Source of the DNA: Eumeta japonica
Taxonomy: Eukaryota; Arthropoda; Insecta; Lepidoptera; Psychidae
DNA length: 64,000 nt
Reading direction: 5' to 3'
NCBI GenBank assembly: GCA_005406025.1
Contig: BGZK01000009.1
Coordinates: 992,001 to 1,056,000 of the forward strand
How positions within the stretch are numbered: position 1 is the stretch's first letter; every line of letters begins with the position of its first letter. Below, one piece after another: positions 23,934 through 34,173 of this stretch. The notes beneath the pieces were generated by a model. It was given only the letters and a program-made list of their open reading frames with translations. It did no database searches and was not told the DNA's origin. The translations under genes were made by a program, and so were the position numbers.

Positions 23934-25999
23934 TCAGTCATGCGTGTCGTTGACGTCATTTAGGCTGTCAATGGCCGCTGTAAGAGCGTCAGGTGGATCA
24001 ATTAGAACGTTCCGTGGCCTACGGATAAATTGGGTGGGAGGCGGCGGTTGATAGTCGACTGCCACGCGAAGGAGCGCATTGGGATGTGATCCCGCAATGT
24101 CGAAGAATCGCTTCGATGCGTCTTTCATATATTTAGGAAGGGTGGGGAGTTCCAAATCTCTATAGAGAATGGAATTACGTACGCACCAATGTGCGTCCGT
24201 TGCTGCTCTACATAATTTGTTCTGTATTACTTGTAGCCTATATAATGCTTTAGGAGCGGCGTGAGCGAATACTGGACACGCGTACGTCATCACCGTTATA
24301 ATGCACAGTTTGTATAGTGTGCGCCTACTGCGCCTAGATAATTTGCTTTTCCTACCGAGCATGGCTCCGAGCCTTGCTGTGTAGAAAAGCGCATTCTTCC
24401 TAACACGCGCGATGTGCTCTCGAAAGTGGAGATTTTTATCGAGCGTGACACCTAAGTATTTATATGACCGTTGTCACGGAATTCTCGCGTTTAACATTTT
24501 TAGATTGGGAGTGTTCCAGTCGATAATAAGTTTACTCCTATTCTTGCTATACTTGAACTGTATCGCTGCCGACTTATCAAGATTTATCTCGATCCGCCAC
24601 TTCCGGAACCATTGACCTAGCTCATCATAGGCGCTCGGGAGGTGGCGGAAGATGGAGCGCCTAGTACTACTCCTAAAAAAGAGCGCGGTATCATCGGCAA
24701 AGAGCACGAGCTGGACACCGGACGTCAGACGCGGTATGTCGTTGGTGTACGCGGAGTACAGGAGGGGAGAGAGGGCGGAGCCTTGTGGAACTCCTGCTCT
24801 GATTAATCGTTTAGTCGAATGAGTACGCTCATGCCTAAATGTGAAATGTCTGTTTGAGAGGAAATTTTCAATAATGAGTATGAGACGATCTGGCACTTGG
24901 AGGGAATGTAATTTATACACCAGACCTGCGTGCCATACTCTGTCGAAGGCCTTAGCTACGTCAAAGAAGACAGCTACGGTTTTATGTTTGATTTTAAAGC
25001 CCTCCGAGACATATTCTACTAAGCGGAGGACTTGTTGCGGACACGAATGAGCTGGGCGAAAACCGAACTGTTCGTCAATGATAAAGCCTTTTCCGAAAAA
25101 GTAATTACTGAGACGAGTTTTAAGAACTCTCTCGAATAGTTTGGCCAGACCGCTCAGGAGGCTGTTCGGTCTGTAACTGGCAGGGAGGTCGCGAGGTTTC
25201 TCTGGTTTGTGGATGCCGATTACCTCCGCCTCCTTCTAGGCGGAGGGAAAATAGCAATTTTGAAGGCACGCGTTAAAAATCGTGACCAGTAAACTTAAAA
25301 GTGGTTGGGAAAAGCATTTTATTGCTTTATTACTAACACCGTCTAGGCCCGGTGCCTTTCTGGTACTAATCGATTTCACCAGCGTTTGGACTTCGTTGAC
25401 TGAGACAGGGGTTAGATCGTCTTTGGGTTCGAGGGAGGTTTTTTGAAGAACCTCTTCCTCGATACTATTGATATGAGCTATGTCATGCGGGGGAACGTGA
25501 AAACGTGAGAGCATTGAGTCTCGGTAGAGTCTGTAATGCACTCCGCTACCTCCGCGTCGTCGAGGGCAATTGAACCATTCGGTCTTTTAAGCGGGGTAAT
25601 AGGAGTATACCCCTCTGTTTTAAGCGCTTTGGTGATTTTCCAAAACGCTTGATGAGACGGTCTAATTTCTTCTAATCACTTCGCGTTGGAGTGCTCGCAC
25701 TCTGGATCTATATTCTGGAGTGGGATATGCGCTCGCGCGGCGCAAAGCTGCGATTTTGCTCTTATCAATTCGAGAATGTCGGGTGGAAACTTTCGACGAT
25801 CCGAGGATGCCGGAACCTTCCGCTCGCATTTCTCGATCACCGTCCTGACGTGGCTGGTAAGAGCACCTATAGCGTGGTCAATCTCTTCAATCGTTCTAAT
25901 GTGATCCGGGATGGTACTGAGAGGTGGAGTGTCGATTTTTTCAAACGCGGTCGACACTCTCTTCCAGTCGGTAATTTTACTAGTGGAGATAGGACCCAT
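23934..25999 (-). pseudogene. LINE ORF2: reverse transcriptase with remnant of endonuclease end
   Basis: From 25541 down to 23934 one frame gives an almost complete reverse transcriptase interrupted by two in-frame stops (near 25238 and 24475). Motifs in order: 'STRKAPGLDGVSNKAIK' (25320-25370), 'EQFGFRPAHSC' (25040-25072), 'VFFDVAKAFDRVWH' (24935-24980), 'AGVPQGSALSPLLYS' (24755-24800), the catalytic 'LVLFADDTALFF' (24677-24712), 'YLGVTLDKNL' (24430-24460) and the thumb block 'CIITVMTYACPVFAHAA' (24255-24310). The catalytic Asp pair is intact. Upstream, 25676-25999 is a second frame ('STSKITDWKRV') corresponding to the linker after the endonuclease; a frameshift near 25545-25560 separates the two. 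The order of motifs fits the Jockey/R1 group. Confidence 0.9.
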
Positions 26000-26170
26000 T
26001 TTTTAACAATACCGGCCGGTGATTGGACAAAAGGCTATGAAGAGTCTCAATACTATTTAAATTTAAGCAACTCCTTTAATCAATGCAATGTCTAAGGTTG
26101 AAAGCCTGTTCGAATCGTTGTACGGGAAGTAAGTCTTTTGTCCACAGAAACACTGCTACACCCGGGTGTA
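26000..26170 (-). pseudogene. Remnant of LINE endonuclease C-terminus and deletion junction
   Basis: The - strand reads 'YNDSNRLSTLDIALIKGV' and then a stop-containing stretch leading into 'MGPISTSKITDW'. 'P..LDIAL.K' is the block near the C-terminus of Jockey-type endonucleases. The rest of the endonuclease (normally about 200 residues with the N-terminal Asn/Glu/His blocks) is absent, and gag sequence is reached within about 170 bp. An internal deletion therefore joined the end of gag to the end of the endonuclease. Confidence 0.65.
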
Positions 26171-27024
26171 GACATTTAAATCGATTATTAACGTACCATT
26201 AGGTGATGGTATCTTATTAGAACGTGAAGCTTCTCCTCTACGTTGCGACACGCTCAGAGCTGTCCCGCGAACTCGGAGATCTCCGAGCTCGAAACCGCAC
26301 GGAGAACAGCCATCACCGTTTGGATATCGTCTCCAAGCGATGAGGGGCCTGCGGTCATGGTTGCGGAGGGTGGCGCCCGGGGGAGCGCGTCGGGCAGACT
26401 CCCTGGGCGGCTCCTGAACAACCCTCAAGGGTTGGTTTCTTCCCCCGGTGGTTGGAGGAGCGCGCGGGTGGAAGTTGACAACAGGAGTTGTCTTTTTTGA
26501 CGCCAGTGCAGAGAAGTTTTCCAGATCCCGGGAAGGGGGGGCGGGGGCGTGGAAGGGCCTTTTAGTGTTGGGCCTAGTTTTGATTGAGAATTTGGGAGCC
26601 TTTGGGCATCCCCTGTTGTTGGCCGTATGAGTTATGCCGCAGTTGACGCAGGAGGGCTTTTCCTCCGAATCGCGTGTGAGTGGGCAGTTTCTGGTCCAGT
26701 GAGGGTCCAGACATTTAACGCGGGTTGGCGTTGCAGTTGGCCGCCGCGTGGCCATAAAGTTGGCACCGGTGACATTGACCGGGGCCGCCTTTTTTGTGTG
26801 AGGCGTCCACTCGGATCCCCGAGAGGCCGCACACTTTATTTAAAGTTCGGGACAGATTTTTGGCCTCCTCGGTCCTAGGAAGGACTGCGAAAACCAGCCA
26901 AAGTGGTGTGCCGTCGCGGCGGTAGAGCCTGTGCACTGAAAGCACAGGGAAGCCTTGGTCGCAGAGATCGGCTTTGATCTCCTCGACCGGGAAATCGGCT
27001 GGAATGCCGCGGATGACTACCGAT
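26156..27024 (-). pseudogene. LINE ORF1 (gag-like), second half with zinc knuckles
   Basis: Nucleic-acid-binding gag-like protein of the LINE. From its upstream side: 'VVIRGIPADFPVEEIKADL' (directly after the break at 27024), 'GLSGIRVD', then three Cys/His knuckles: 'CHRCQLYGHAAANC' (CX2CX4HX4C), 'CLDPHWTRNC' and 'CVNCGITHTANNRGC'. A frameshift lies between the first and second knuckle, near 26718. It continues into a low-complexity Pro/Arg-rich tail. The gag start and first half are at 29161-28351, on the other side of the 1.33 kb insert. Confidence 0.85.
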
Positions 27025-28350
27025 CAAATACCGAAAACCACTTGCTTTAATTCGATATTAAATTATTTCTCGGATATTGTTTGTTAAAAAAATATAGTAC
27101 ACAAGGCTCTTATTACAAATGAGCTCAATGAAATAAATAAACACATCCGTAGCAACCAACAAGTCTCAAAATCAAATTGCTTTTATTATAATCTTTTTTA
27201 CCGTTCTAAATTATAATGGCTGTTGTGGGCAAGTCAAAAGAAAAAATGTATTAACTTGGACTGATTAAAAACCATTCATAATAATACAAGTCATTTCTGT
27301 AAAACAATTGCCAACACAATCTTATTAGTTCTCAATTGAAATGTAAAAATTTAAAGTTATTCACCTTCTTTTCCTTCGTTGAGATTGATCTGTTCGTATT
27401 AATTGTAATTCACTGATAAATATAAACTTATAGTGGCTATGGTTATAGCTTATGAAAATTATTTTACATTGAATTTTCTCTAATATAGTAAATGAAATAA
27501 TAATAGGTTTTATGATATTTACTTTTTAAATAAAAGCCCATAAAAAGCTTGAGAATGTTTAATCCCCTCTATGAGATAGTAAAAGAATATTTTATTTAAT
27601 TATTTTTACTGATACTAATTTTAATTTCACATTTTATCATATCTTTTATACTTCGTTACGTTTAATAAGGGTCATCTAATCAAATTGGTGGCAACTCATT
27701 GGTTGAAAGTGTTGCCTTCAAATCAGAAGGCAATGTAATTTAACATGATTAATTAAATTACATGGTTCAATCCTGACTACAAACAAATCAATCAATGAGT
27801 TTTTAACTTTTATCTAATAAAACCACTCATTTCATGCCTTGAGAGCACATTAAGGTGTTGGTTCCAAACATCAACACATCAGTGGCAATAACCCTAAATA
27901 GTCCCCCAACCTGTATTGAATATTAGGGCTTAAAATTTAAGCTTTTATATTAGGTTTTAATTACTCCATGAGAATGGAGTAATTAAACCATTATAACAAC
28001 AAATTAATTTGCTTTCTTTAAATAACTGTATGCCCCTATCATAACTTCTGACTGTTCCTAAATTATAATTTTTTAGAACATATAAAATTTTTCAGGTCAA
28101 TTCTGAAGACGGACTTCCTTCATTTATATGCAGTTGTTGCAAGCAATGTATTAATCAATTTTATAATTTCAAACAAAAGTGCATTGAAGTTGACTTAAAA
28201 CTGAGGAAAATGTGTAGATTAGTTTCTAATTCAAATATAGGAAAAGATGTCACAGAAATTGAAAATTTGGAAGAAAATAAGAAAGAGAATAATCTTATTG
28301 TCAAACTAAAAACTGACTCGGTGGCTATAGATACCTGGTTGTCTGATGAT
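27025..28350 (+). other. 1.33 kb foreign insert in LINE gag carrying a host-type gene fragment
   Basis: The LINE gag sense is contiguous across this block: 'ALKQERKIKS' at its right edge is followed directly by 'VVIRGIPADF' at its left edge. The trinucleotide GAT is present at both edges (27022-27024 and 28351-28353), either a 3 bp target duplication or microhomology. The insert is AT-rich, unlike the GC-rich LINE. Its right 257 bp are an exon of a ZAD zinc-finger protein on the + strand; the rest (27025-28093) looks like intron or intergenic DNA with no recognised coding. I saw no terminal inverted repeats, so the mechanism is open. Confidence 0.75.
28094..28350 (+). pseudogene. Fragment of a ZAD-type C2H2 zinc-finger gene (second half of ZAD plus linker)
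   Basis: After a clean polypyrimidine/CAG acceptor (TTTTTCAG ending about 28095), the + strand frame reads 'VNSEDGLPSFICSCCKQCIN' and 'FYNFKQKCIEVDLKLRK', then an acidic linker with 'ENLEENKKENN' ending 'DTWLSDDD' at the LINE border. 'DGLP..IC..C...(L/I)N..YNFK..C' is the hallmark of the second Cys pair of the zinc-finger-associated domain, a dimerisation module of insect C2H2 transcription factors. The first Cys pair, the start and all C2H2 fingers are missing, and no later exon was found before RTRAF at 31240. The reading frame runs into LINE sequence and stops near 28387. It is therefore a truncated gene fragment, not a working gene. Confidence 0.8.
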
Positions 28351-29161
28351 GATTTGATTTTACGCTCCTGTTTGAGTGCGTATGTGTGAAATTAGACTTT
28401 GAAGTACACGAGATATTTGTTGAAACTGCGGAAAGTCTCAACGTCGGGGCATGTTATTTTAATGCCGTCGTCGGCCGTGCGGACGGCTTTTGTATAGTTT
28501 ATCCGCAGACGTGTACAGTCCGCGGATATTTGGATGAAATTTGCGCCTTTGCGCAAGAATACGGGTGGGGGCATTTTACCTCTCGGAGGGGGGGGCGTGG
28601 CTTTACTGCCCGTTTGGTGGGGGGCTTTGTCGGTCGTCACCTGCGAGGAGGTGGTGACCGGCCCTTGGGCCGACGGAGGTGTGGACAGCGGGGTTTGGGT
28701 AGGTCATCGGAGAGCTTTTTAAGTGCCTTTTTAATGGCCCTTTTGTTTTTTCCCTCTACGAGGGTGAATGAGCCGGACCGGGATCTAGCCGACCTCTCGG
28801 TGGTAGAGATCGCGGAACAGGCGGAATCGGACTCGGACTCGCCGTCCGAGCCGACGACGGTGCTGTCCGAGCATGTCTCGTCTTCTTCGGACGACGAGGA
28901 GCGGGCTTTTCTTTTGTTTTTCCCTTTAGAGGGAAATTGCGATCTGCTCTAGTTTTGGCTCGAAGCAGAGGAAGCGGTGTTGCTCGAGGCACGGCTCGAA
29001 CCCAGGGTCGCGATGCGAACGAATTTGTTGAGTTCGCTTTCTGGGCATTCATATCCCATTTCAGCGAGGGATTTGGCTAATACTTCCCTTATCAAGGCGC
29101 GGGTGAGAGGGTCTTTCGAGATCCCTCCTGTCCCCGGAGGGCAGGGGATGGCGTTATCCAT
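28351..29161 (-). pseudogene. LINE ORF1 (gag-like), first half
   Basis: Starting with ATG at 29161, the - strand reads 'MDNAIPCPPGTGGISKDPLT' and 'LAEMGYECPESELNKFV'. A Ser/Pro/Arg-rich low-complexity stretch follows with at least one stop and frameshift (near 28950 and 28750-28640). Then comes 'FIQISADCTRLRINYTKAV', 'DDGIKITCPDVETFRSFNKY', a stop near 28387, and 'FHTYALKQERKIKS' reaching the insert border at 28351. It is the N-terminal half of the gag protein whose knuckle half lies at 27024-26170. Confidence 0.8.
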
Positions 29162-30004
29162 ATTTCGCGATTTCGCAAATGTTTTTTTGTTGTTTTACGG
29201 TTAATTAATTTTATTTGGGCGAAATTAATTAAGAAATAATTATTATTTTTCGTATAAGGAAGGACGCACTTGACCGTTCGGCTGACGGAAGGCGCAAGTA
29301 TTTAAGACCGTCTATTGTTCGCCGGCGCGAACAATAGGCGACGCGGCCAGGCCGGCCGGGTTCCCGGGGTTTAGCGGGCAGGTATACGATAATACAATGG
29401 ATGTACTAGCGTGGTGTATCGTCTTGTATGTCTTTTAAATATTTGTGTTTAAAATCGAAATAGGGTGTGCGCGGGCTTAGACCTAGCGGCCCTAGCAGCT
29501 CCGATTCCGAGCTAGGTCTGCAATGGACCTAGCAAACGGGGTACGGAGGATGGATGAGGTGAGTAGGTGGGTGGGCGGGCGACACCTGGTATCGACTAGG
29601 AGCACCCTCCAAGGCCGGTGGTCCCAGGTCCGTCCGGGTTTGCCGTTCCCTGAAGGGGAAAGGCCAGCGCCCGGGTCTCGTTGCAAATCGCGTCGTTGAC
29701 ACCGTTAGGTGTCTCGCGATTTAACCTTAAGGGATTTTATGTAAACTGCGCTTCGCTTGTGAAAGCTTAAATATTATAAGCTTTCAAAAACTCAGCGAGT
29801 TAGAAAACCTGAAATAATATATTGTATTAATGTCTGTGAAGCGTGGCGGCCGGCGGTGCAGCGGACTCTCGAACGGCAGGGCCGGGAAGGTCGCAGGCAG
29901 GGCGCAGCGGGGCGGCGATCTGCACAAAAACGTATTGTTAAGTTGGAGCGCTGGAAGCGGACGCGCGGTGGCGTCCGTTCCGGGCGGGCGATCGAACTGA
30001 ACTG
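29162..30004 (-). other. GC-rich 5' untranslated region of the LINE
   Basis: About 840 bp of GC-rich, non-coding sequence between the gag start and the element's 5' end. The element begins (read on the - strand) CAGTTCAGTTCGATCG immediately inside the target-site duplication, a start reminiscent of other insect LINEs. An internal promoter would be expected here, from knowledge of the group; I cannot point to a specific motif. Confidence 0.7.
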
Positions 30005-30016
30005 ATATTTTAATGT
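30005..30016. repeat. Target-site duplication, right copy, of the LINE
   Basis: ATATTTTAATGT is identical to 23516-23527 and abuts the 5' end of the LINE. Confidence 0.85.
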
Positions 30017-31239
30017 ATGACTAAACTTAATATAACAACAATATAAAATGTAAATACTATAACATACACTTTATAAGTTAAACGCATAACTAAAGAAGTC
30101 CACATGTCCACTTGACATTTCAAGCGTGCACACTGTTTTCGAGAAAATAAATCATATTCGTCTTTTTTTTGTCAAATATTAAAAATTTTAGACGGACTAT
30201 ATGCCATTTTTTGACTATTTTCTATGGGCTATTTATTTTTACTCATTCATGACTGATTTGTATAACACACGAATTTTTGCCACTGTAAAATTAATCACAG
30301 AAAACGTTACACTGGCATAAAATTAGAACGCAGGGGAAAGAAAGAAGGGTCGAAAATACGCATTGCATCATTTGCAAGAAAATCAGCGGGGCAAGATCAT
30401 AGTCGTGAAAATTAAAGCCGAATCCCATAGGTAAGTAGATAGAATAATAAAAAGAATGTGTTTTAATATTGTGTATTCGTGAATTTAAAAACGATTCTGT
30501 GTTTCTAACTACGTTTTTATAGTGGTAAAAATACAGTATTTTCAGGTAATTTACCATTTATTGCAGAGACATGAATATTTTACGTAGTTCATGTTTCGGA
30601 GTACCGTTTGATGTAAAATAAGTAAAATCTGATTTTGATTAAGTACCCAACAAGTTCTGACATTTTTTTTATTTATGTTTAACTATGTTTCTATTTTGGT
30701 GCATGGATAACTCTATGTTTTATTCTTTTAGTTAGCGCACTAAGAAAATTTAGTAACAGCCGTTTGCTAAGTTTCTTCTAATTTCATAGAACTTTTTAGA
30801 TTCATTTTGAAAATTTTATCTTTTCACATACAAATGCTGAATATTGGAGAATTTATCTGTTCTACATTGAAGGTATTATTTTATTAGTGATTAATTTCAT
30901 TTCATACACTGTAATTTTGCCACTTTTCTCACAAAAATACCACAATTTTTTTTTTAAAACTACTGTATTTTTTTCAATAGTACACTGTAATTGCATTTTT
31001 AAAGTTGGGTACACCCAACGATTATAGATTCAGTAGTATATTTTCTTTATGGTCAGTAATTAGTATAACATTCTGTGACTAGTAGTGCCTTTTTTCCTGT
31101 GGTGTGGGTTGGTTGGTGCTTTATGGTCGTATCACAATCTACATTTCTTGTTGTAGTTTTTTCTGATCGGTACTTATCAGTGTCTATCTGACTTGAATTT
31201 GAATTTGCGTGAAATACCAAAAATTAATACAATAAAACA
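30017..31239. other. AT-rich intergenic region upstream of RTRAF
   Basis: No coding sequence was recognised. The last 100-200 bp before 31240 should hold the RTRAF promoter and 5' leader. The - strand frame at 30291-30557 has no motif and is treated as chance. Confidence 0.45.
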
Positions 31240-32180
31240 ATGTTCAAACTTAAGTTGACTGCTTTAGGGCATCCTAATCCTGATGAATTCAATTGTGATG
31301 GTGGGTAGAGTATGTCCATGGTAACTGCAATTAAATGGATTCATGAAAAACTTAATATTCATATATTTCTTTCATGTGCCCTTTTCATAGATGAGAAGGA
31401 GTACCGAAGTGTTATTCTCTGGCTAGAAGACCAGAAAATAAGGCATTATAAGATAGAAGATAGAGAAAATCTTAGAAACATCGATTCTGCCGATTGGAAT
31501 ATTGCATATGAAAATTATCAGAAAGATCTGGTTAGTCCAGTTATAAATGGGTCTTTATTGGAGCAGCTCAACTGGTTGCTATCTTATGCTGTGAGATTGG
31601 AATATGCTGACAATGGTAAATAAATATTGTTTGTGTTTACTTATAATCATAGTATTTATTACTATTGTATTTTAATAGTAATGTATTGCTATCACTAATT
31701 ATTTTTCACTTTTTTTTTTAGTTGAGAAGTATAAGAGTGCCAAAGTAGAACAACCAAAAAAAGCAGCACCTAATGTTGTATCATCTAACCCATTGGATAA
31801 TCTTGACTGTATGTATAATTTAAACTGTTTTAAGCAGTTAGAATCATGTAATTAACATTATATATTTTTTTTATATTTCAGTCTCCAGTCCAGCATTTAA
31901 AGCAGGTGTAGAAAGAGTTTGCACCCTCGCTGGCATAGGTCCACATCTGGATCCTAAGGTCCGCTTAGCGGCTTTAGCTAAAGTTTTAAAATCGAACCCA
32001 CATCCTCATCCTACCAGTTTAGATTCCTCCATTGTGCAACAACCAACCGATGTCCTCAAATTATTATTCCTTCAAGATATCAGAGATTTGCAGACAAAAA
32101 TTAATGAAGCATTAGTAGCCGTACAGACAGTGACGGCAGATCCTAGAACTGATACTAAACTGGGAAAAGTAGGCAGATAA
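31240..32180 (+). CDS. RTRAF: RNA transcription, translation and transport factor (RTRAF, hCLE/C14orf166)
   Basis: RTRAF is an RNA-binding protein known from human cells as a partner of RNA polymerase II, of the tRNA-ligase complex and of RNA transport granules. Four exons: 31240-31300, 31391-31615, 31722-31808, 31882-32180. All borders are GT/AG, and the 672 bp sum gives 223 aa (human 244). The start 'MFKLKLTALGHPNPDEFNCD' matches the family's 'M.R.KLTAL...P..FN'. Exon 2 carries the very conserved 'WLEDQKIRHYKIEDRENLRN' followed by 'WLLSYAVRLEYADN', and the C-terminus is 'LGKVGR'. Between residues about 102 and 130 the protein is variable and lysine-rich, as in relatives. A longer reading that starts at 31312 inside intron 1 is not real, because it lacks the conserved N-terminus. 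An AATAAA lies at 32273-32278. Confidence 0.97.
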
Positions 32181-33900
32181 TCAATAATAATCTTATAACA
32201 TATTTGTAAGAAATTCAGTTGTTTAAATTTTATTTATACAATTTGTAATTTATGTAATGTCTTGTATAAATTAATAAACAAATAGGCATTTCCAAAAAAA
32301 AATTATTTTATTTTAAATTTTTTAAAGATATATGGAATATTTAAAAAAAATAATTGTTACTGAGGATGTCATCATCAGTTTCAAAAGATTACCATACTTT
32401 TACATTAATAAAAAAAACTCAATCTAGACGGAATGCATAGTTTGTCAATATTACGTTATGATTATTTTAACCTTTTTAATATTTTTTGTTTATGCTTAAT
32501 GCTTTACAATTTGTGTATCAACTTATAATTGCAATCTCTTTACAATTCAAATGAGTGATCGCTTTTTTGAAACTGTGTTATTAATTACTGAAAGTTTTAA
32601 AGTTATTTATCAGTTTAACTAATCTGACCACATCTTTTTCAACATAAAGAAAAGTGAAATAATCAAATACGAAACTGACTTTCTTTGATTATGTAATAGT
32701 AAATATTTATTTCTTTTAATGGATTTCCAATTAATTTTTTTTTAATAAATTCTAAACAATTACAATAAATAGACATTTTTTTTATTTTACATTTGTCATT
32801 TTAATTACTAGTAGGTGAGAACACTCATGGAATTAAGTATAAGAAGCCTGTCTGCTCTGCAGTTTTTGGTTTTAATTCTTTGGCAATATTTTTTTATAAA
32901 ATATTCGAAATGTGTCAAGGTTAGGTTCCTTGCACAAGTTTCATGTGTTGTACTAATGTTCTTAAATATTATTTATTCATTTCAAGAACATAATTATTCA
33001 TCACATAAATCAACCATTACTTTTAAATAATAATGTGACAACTCTTTCAAAGATTAAAAAAAATTGCAAGAGCATGTCAAACCAGTCTCATTTATAGGGT
33101 GCTGAAGCCATTATTACAAAGAAATGTACTATAGATGAAAAAGAAGCACTTTGTTACACTTATCCATGTTTTCCACATATAATAAGCACTTTAGTCACCT
33201 ATAAAAAGAAAAACAAGTGGGTATTTCAAACTATTACTATTAAACTAGTGTAAACTAAAGCGCATCAGCAAAAGAGCATATCTTCATTGCACTTATATCT
33301 TTTTGTTGAAATGCAGTTTTTCAGTAATAACTTAAAAACAATATATCCGATCATGTTCAAAATATTTTTTGTTGAAATTATTTGTTAAACATTAACTTTG
33401 CTATTTTTTTCATATTTTTTGGAGATACAGTTTAGAAAATAAAGGAGAGTGGGATAATTATTCAGCCAATGGTTGGGTATAGTTTCCGTACCATATATGA
33501 AAAAATAGAATGATGGACTGTGTTTAATTCTCAATCTTTTAAGATGAAAAGATCCATTCACAAATTTTCTTCACCATCACTCCTGGAGCTTGATCCAGTC
33601 ATTTTTGCACTCCAGACAGCGACGACTCGTCGTGGTTTTGTAGTAGCTTGGTTATAATCACATACGGTGTGACTATGATGGGAAAACACGGTTTTCCTCG
33701 AAGAACGGTTGAAGATAAATGCACGGCGCTTCTAAAGTGATGTCGGATCACAAGATGACGAGTGCTCGTAGGTTGAATGTTTTATATTTTTAAGAGCGTC
33801 TAGTCCGCGCTCGTTCCGGTGCACAAGTGTCGGTAGTTTCGGAGCAATTATGTTATGGACGACGATATTATAAATAGTGTAAATTTGTGTTTGAATTGTA
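32181..33900. other. Intergenic region after RTRAF
   Basis: RTRAF 3' end with AATAAA at 32273, then AT-rich DNA without recognised genes. From about 33590 the G+C rises ('CAGACAGCGACGACTCGTCG', 'GTCCGCGCTCGTTCCGG'), suggesting an old element, possibly LTR-derived. I could not find paired ends, so it is not called. Confidence 0.4.
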
Positions 33901-34050
33901 GAAATATAGAATTGTATGTAAATAAAGGCTTAGCTCACGCAGATTTGTATAAATAGGTATATGTGAGTGATAAGCGACCGCGTCCGTATAGTGCAATAAT
34001 TTTGTAATTGTATCGAATTGTATAACATAATGCACATTATATGTATAACA

Positions 34051-34173
34051 CATGATGCAATGGGGGCAAGGTATTGCATCATCCTCGTGTGAGCTAGATA
34101 GGATATGTAGACGCATGATGCAATAGTGCAAGGTATTGCATTATCCTCGTGTGAGCGAGATAGATAATGATAG
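34051..34173 (+). repeat. Two-copy tandem repeat, period about 63 bp
   Basis: 'CATGATGCAATGGGGGCAAG' then 'GTATTGCATCATCCTCGTGT' and 'GAGCTAGATAGG' at 34051 recurs at 34114 as 'CATGATGCAATAGTGCAAGG', 'TATTGCATTATCCTCGTGTG' and 'GCGAGATAG', only a few changes apart. Two copies are visible. It is non-coding. Confidence 0.8.

Larger units (their letters stand above)
23528..30004 (-). mobile_element. Jockey/R1-like non-LTR retrotransposon, complete but mutated
   Basis: The element lies on the - strand, so its 5' end is at 30004 and its A-rich 3' tail (complement of TTTTTTTG) at 23528. It is framed by the 12 bp duplication ATATTTTAATGT. From its 5' end: a GC-rich 5' untranslated region (30004-29162), ORF1/gag (29161-28351 and 27024-26170) with zinc knuckles, a remnant of the endonuclease end, the ORF2 reverse transcriptase (about 25999-23934) and a 3' untranslated region. 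The endonuclease domain is almost entirely deleted at about 26150, and gag is split by a foreign 1.33 kb insert (27025-28350). G+C is much higher than in the surrounding DNA. Without the insert it is about 5.15 kb. Stops, frameshifts and the deletion make it immobile on its own. Confidence 0.9.

Noticed and set aside
25691..26095. + strand frames overlapping the LINE (also 26243-26878 and 28386-28952)
   Set aside because: They are antisense shadows in GC-rich LINE sequence; all recognisable protein motifs are on the - strand.
27901..28095. First half of the ZAD domain upstream in the insert
   Set aside because: I looked for the expected CR.C..C start in + strand frames of 27025-28095 and saw none; the sequence looks intronic.
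28386..28952. 188-codon + strand frame as continuation of the ZAD gene
   Set aside because: It is antisense of gag, has no C2H2 finger, and is not in frame with the ZAD exon, which ends at a TGA near 28387.
31312..31623. Open frame starting 72 bp after the RTRAF exon 1 start
   Set aside because: Its first 26 codons are intron sequence. The true start is at 31240, which gives the conserved 'LTALGHPNPDEFNCD' N-terminus and exact splice phases.
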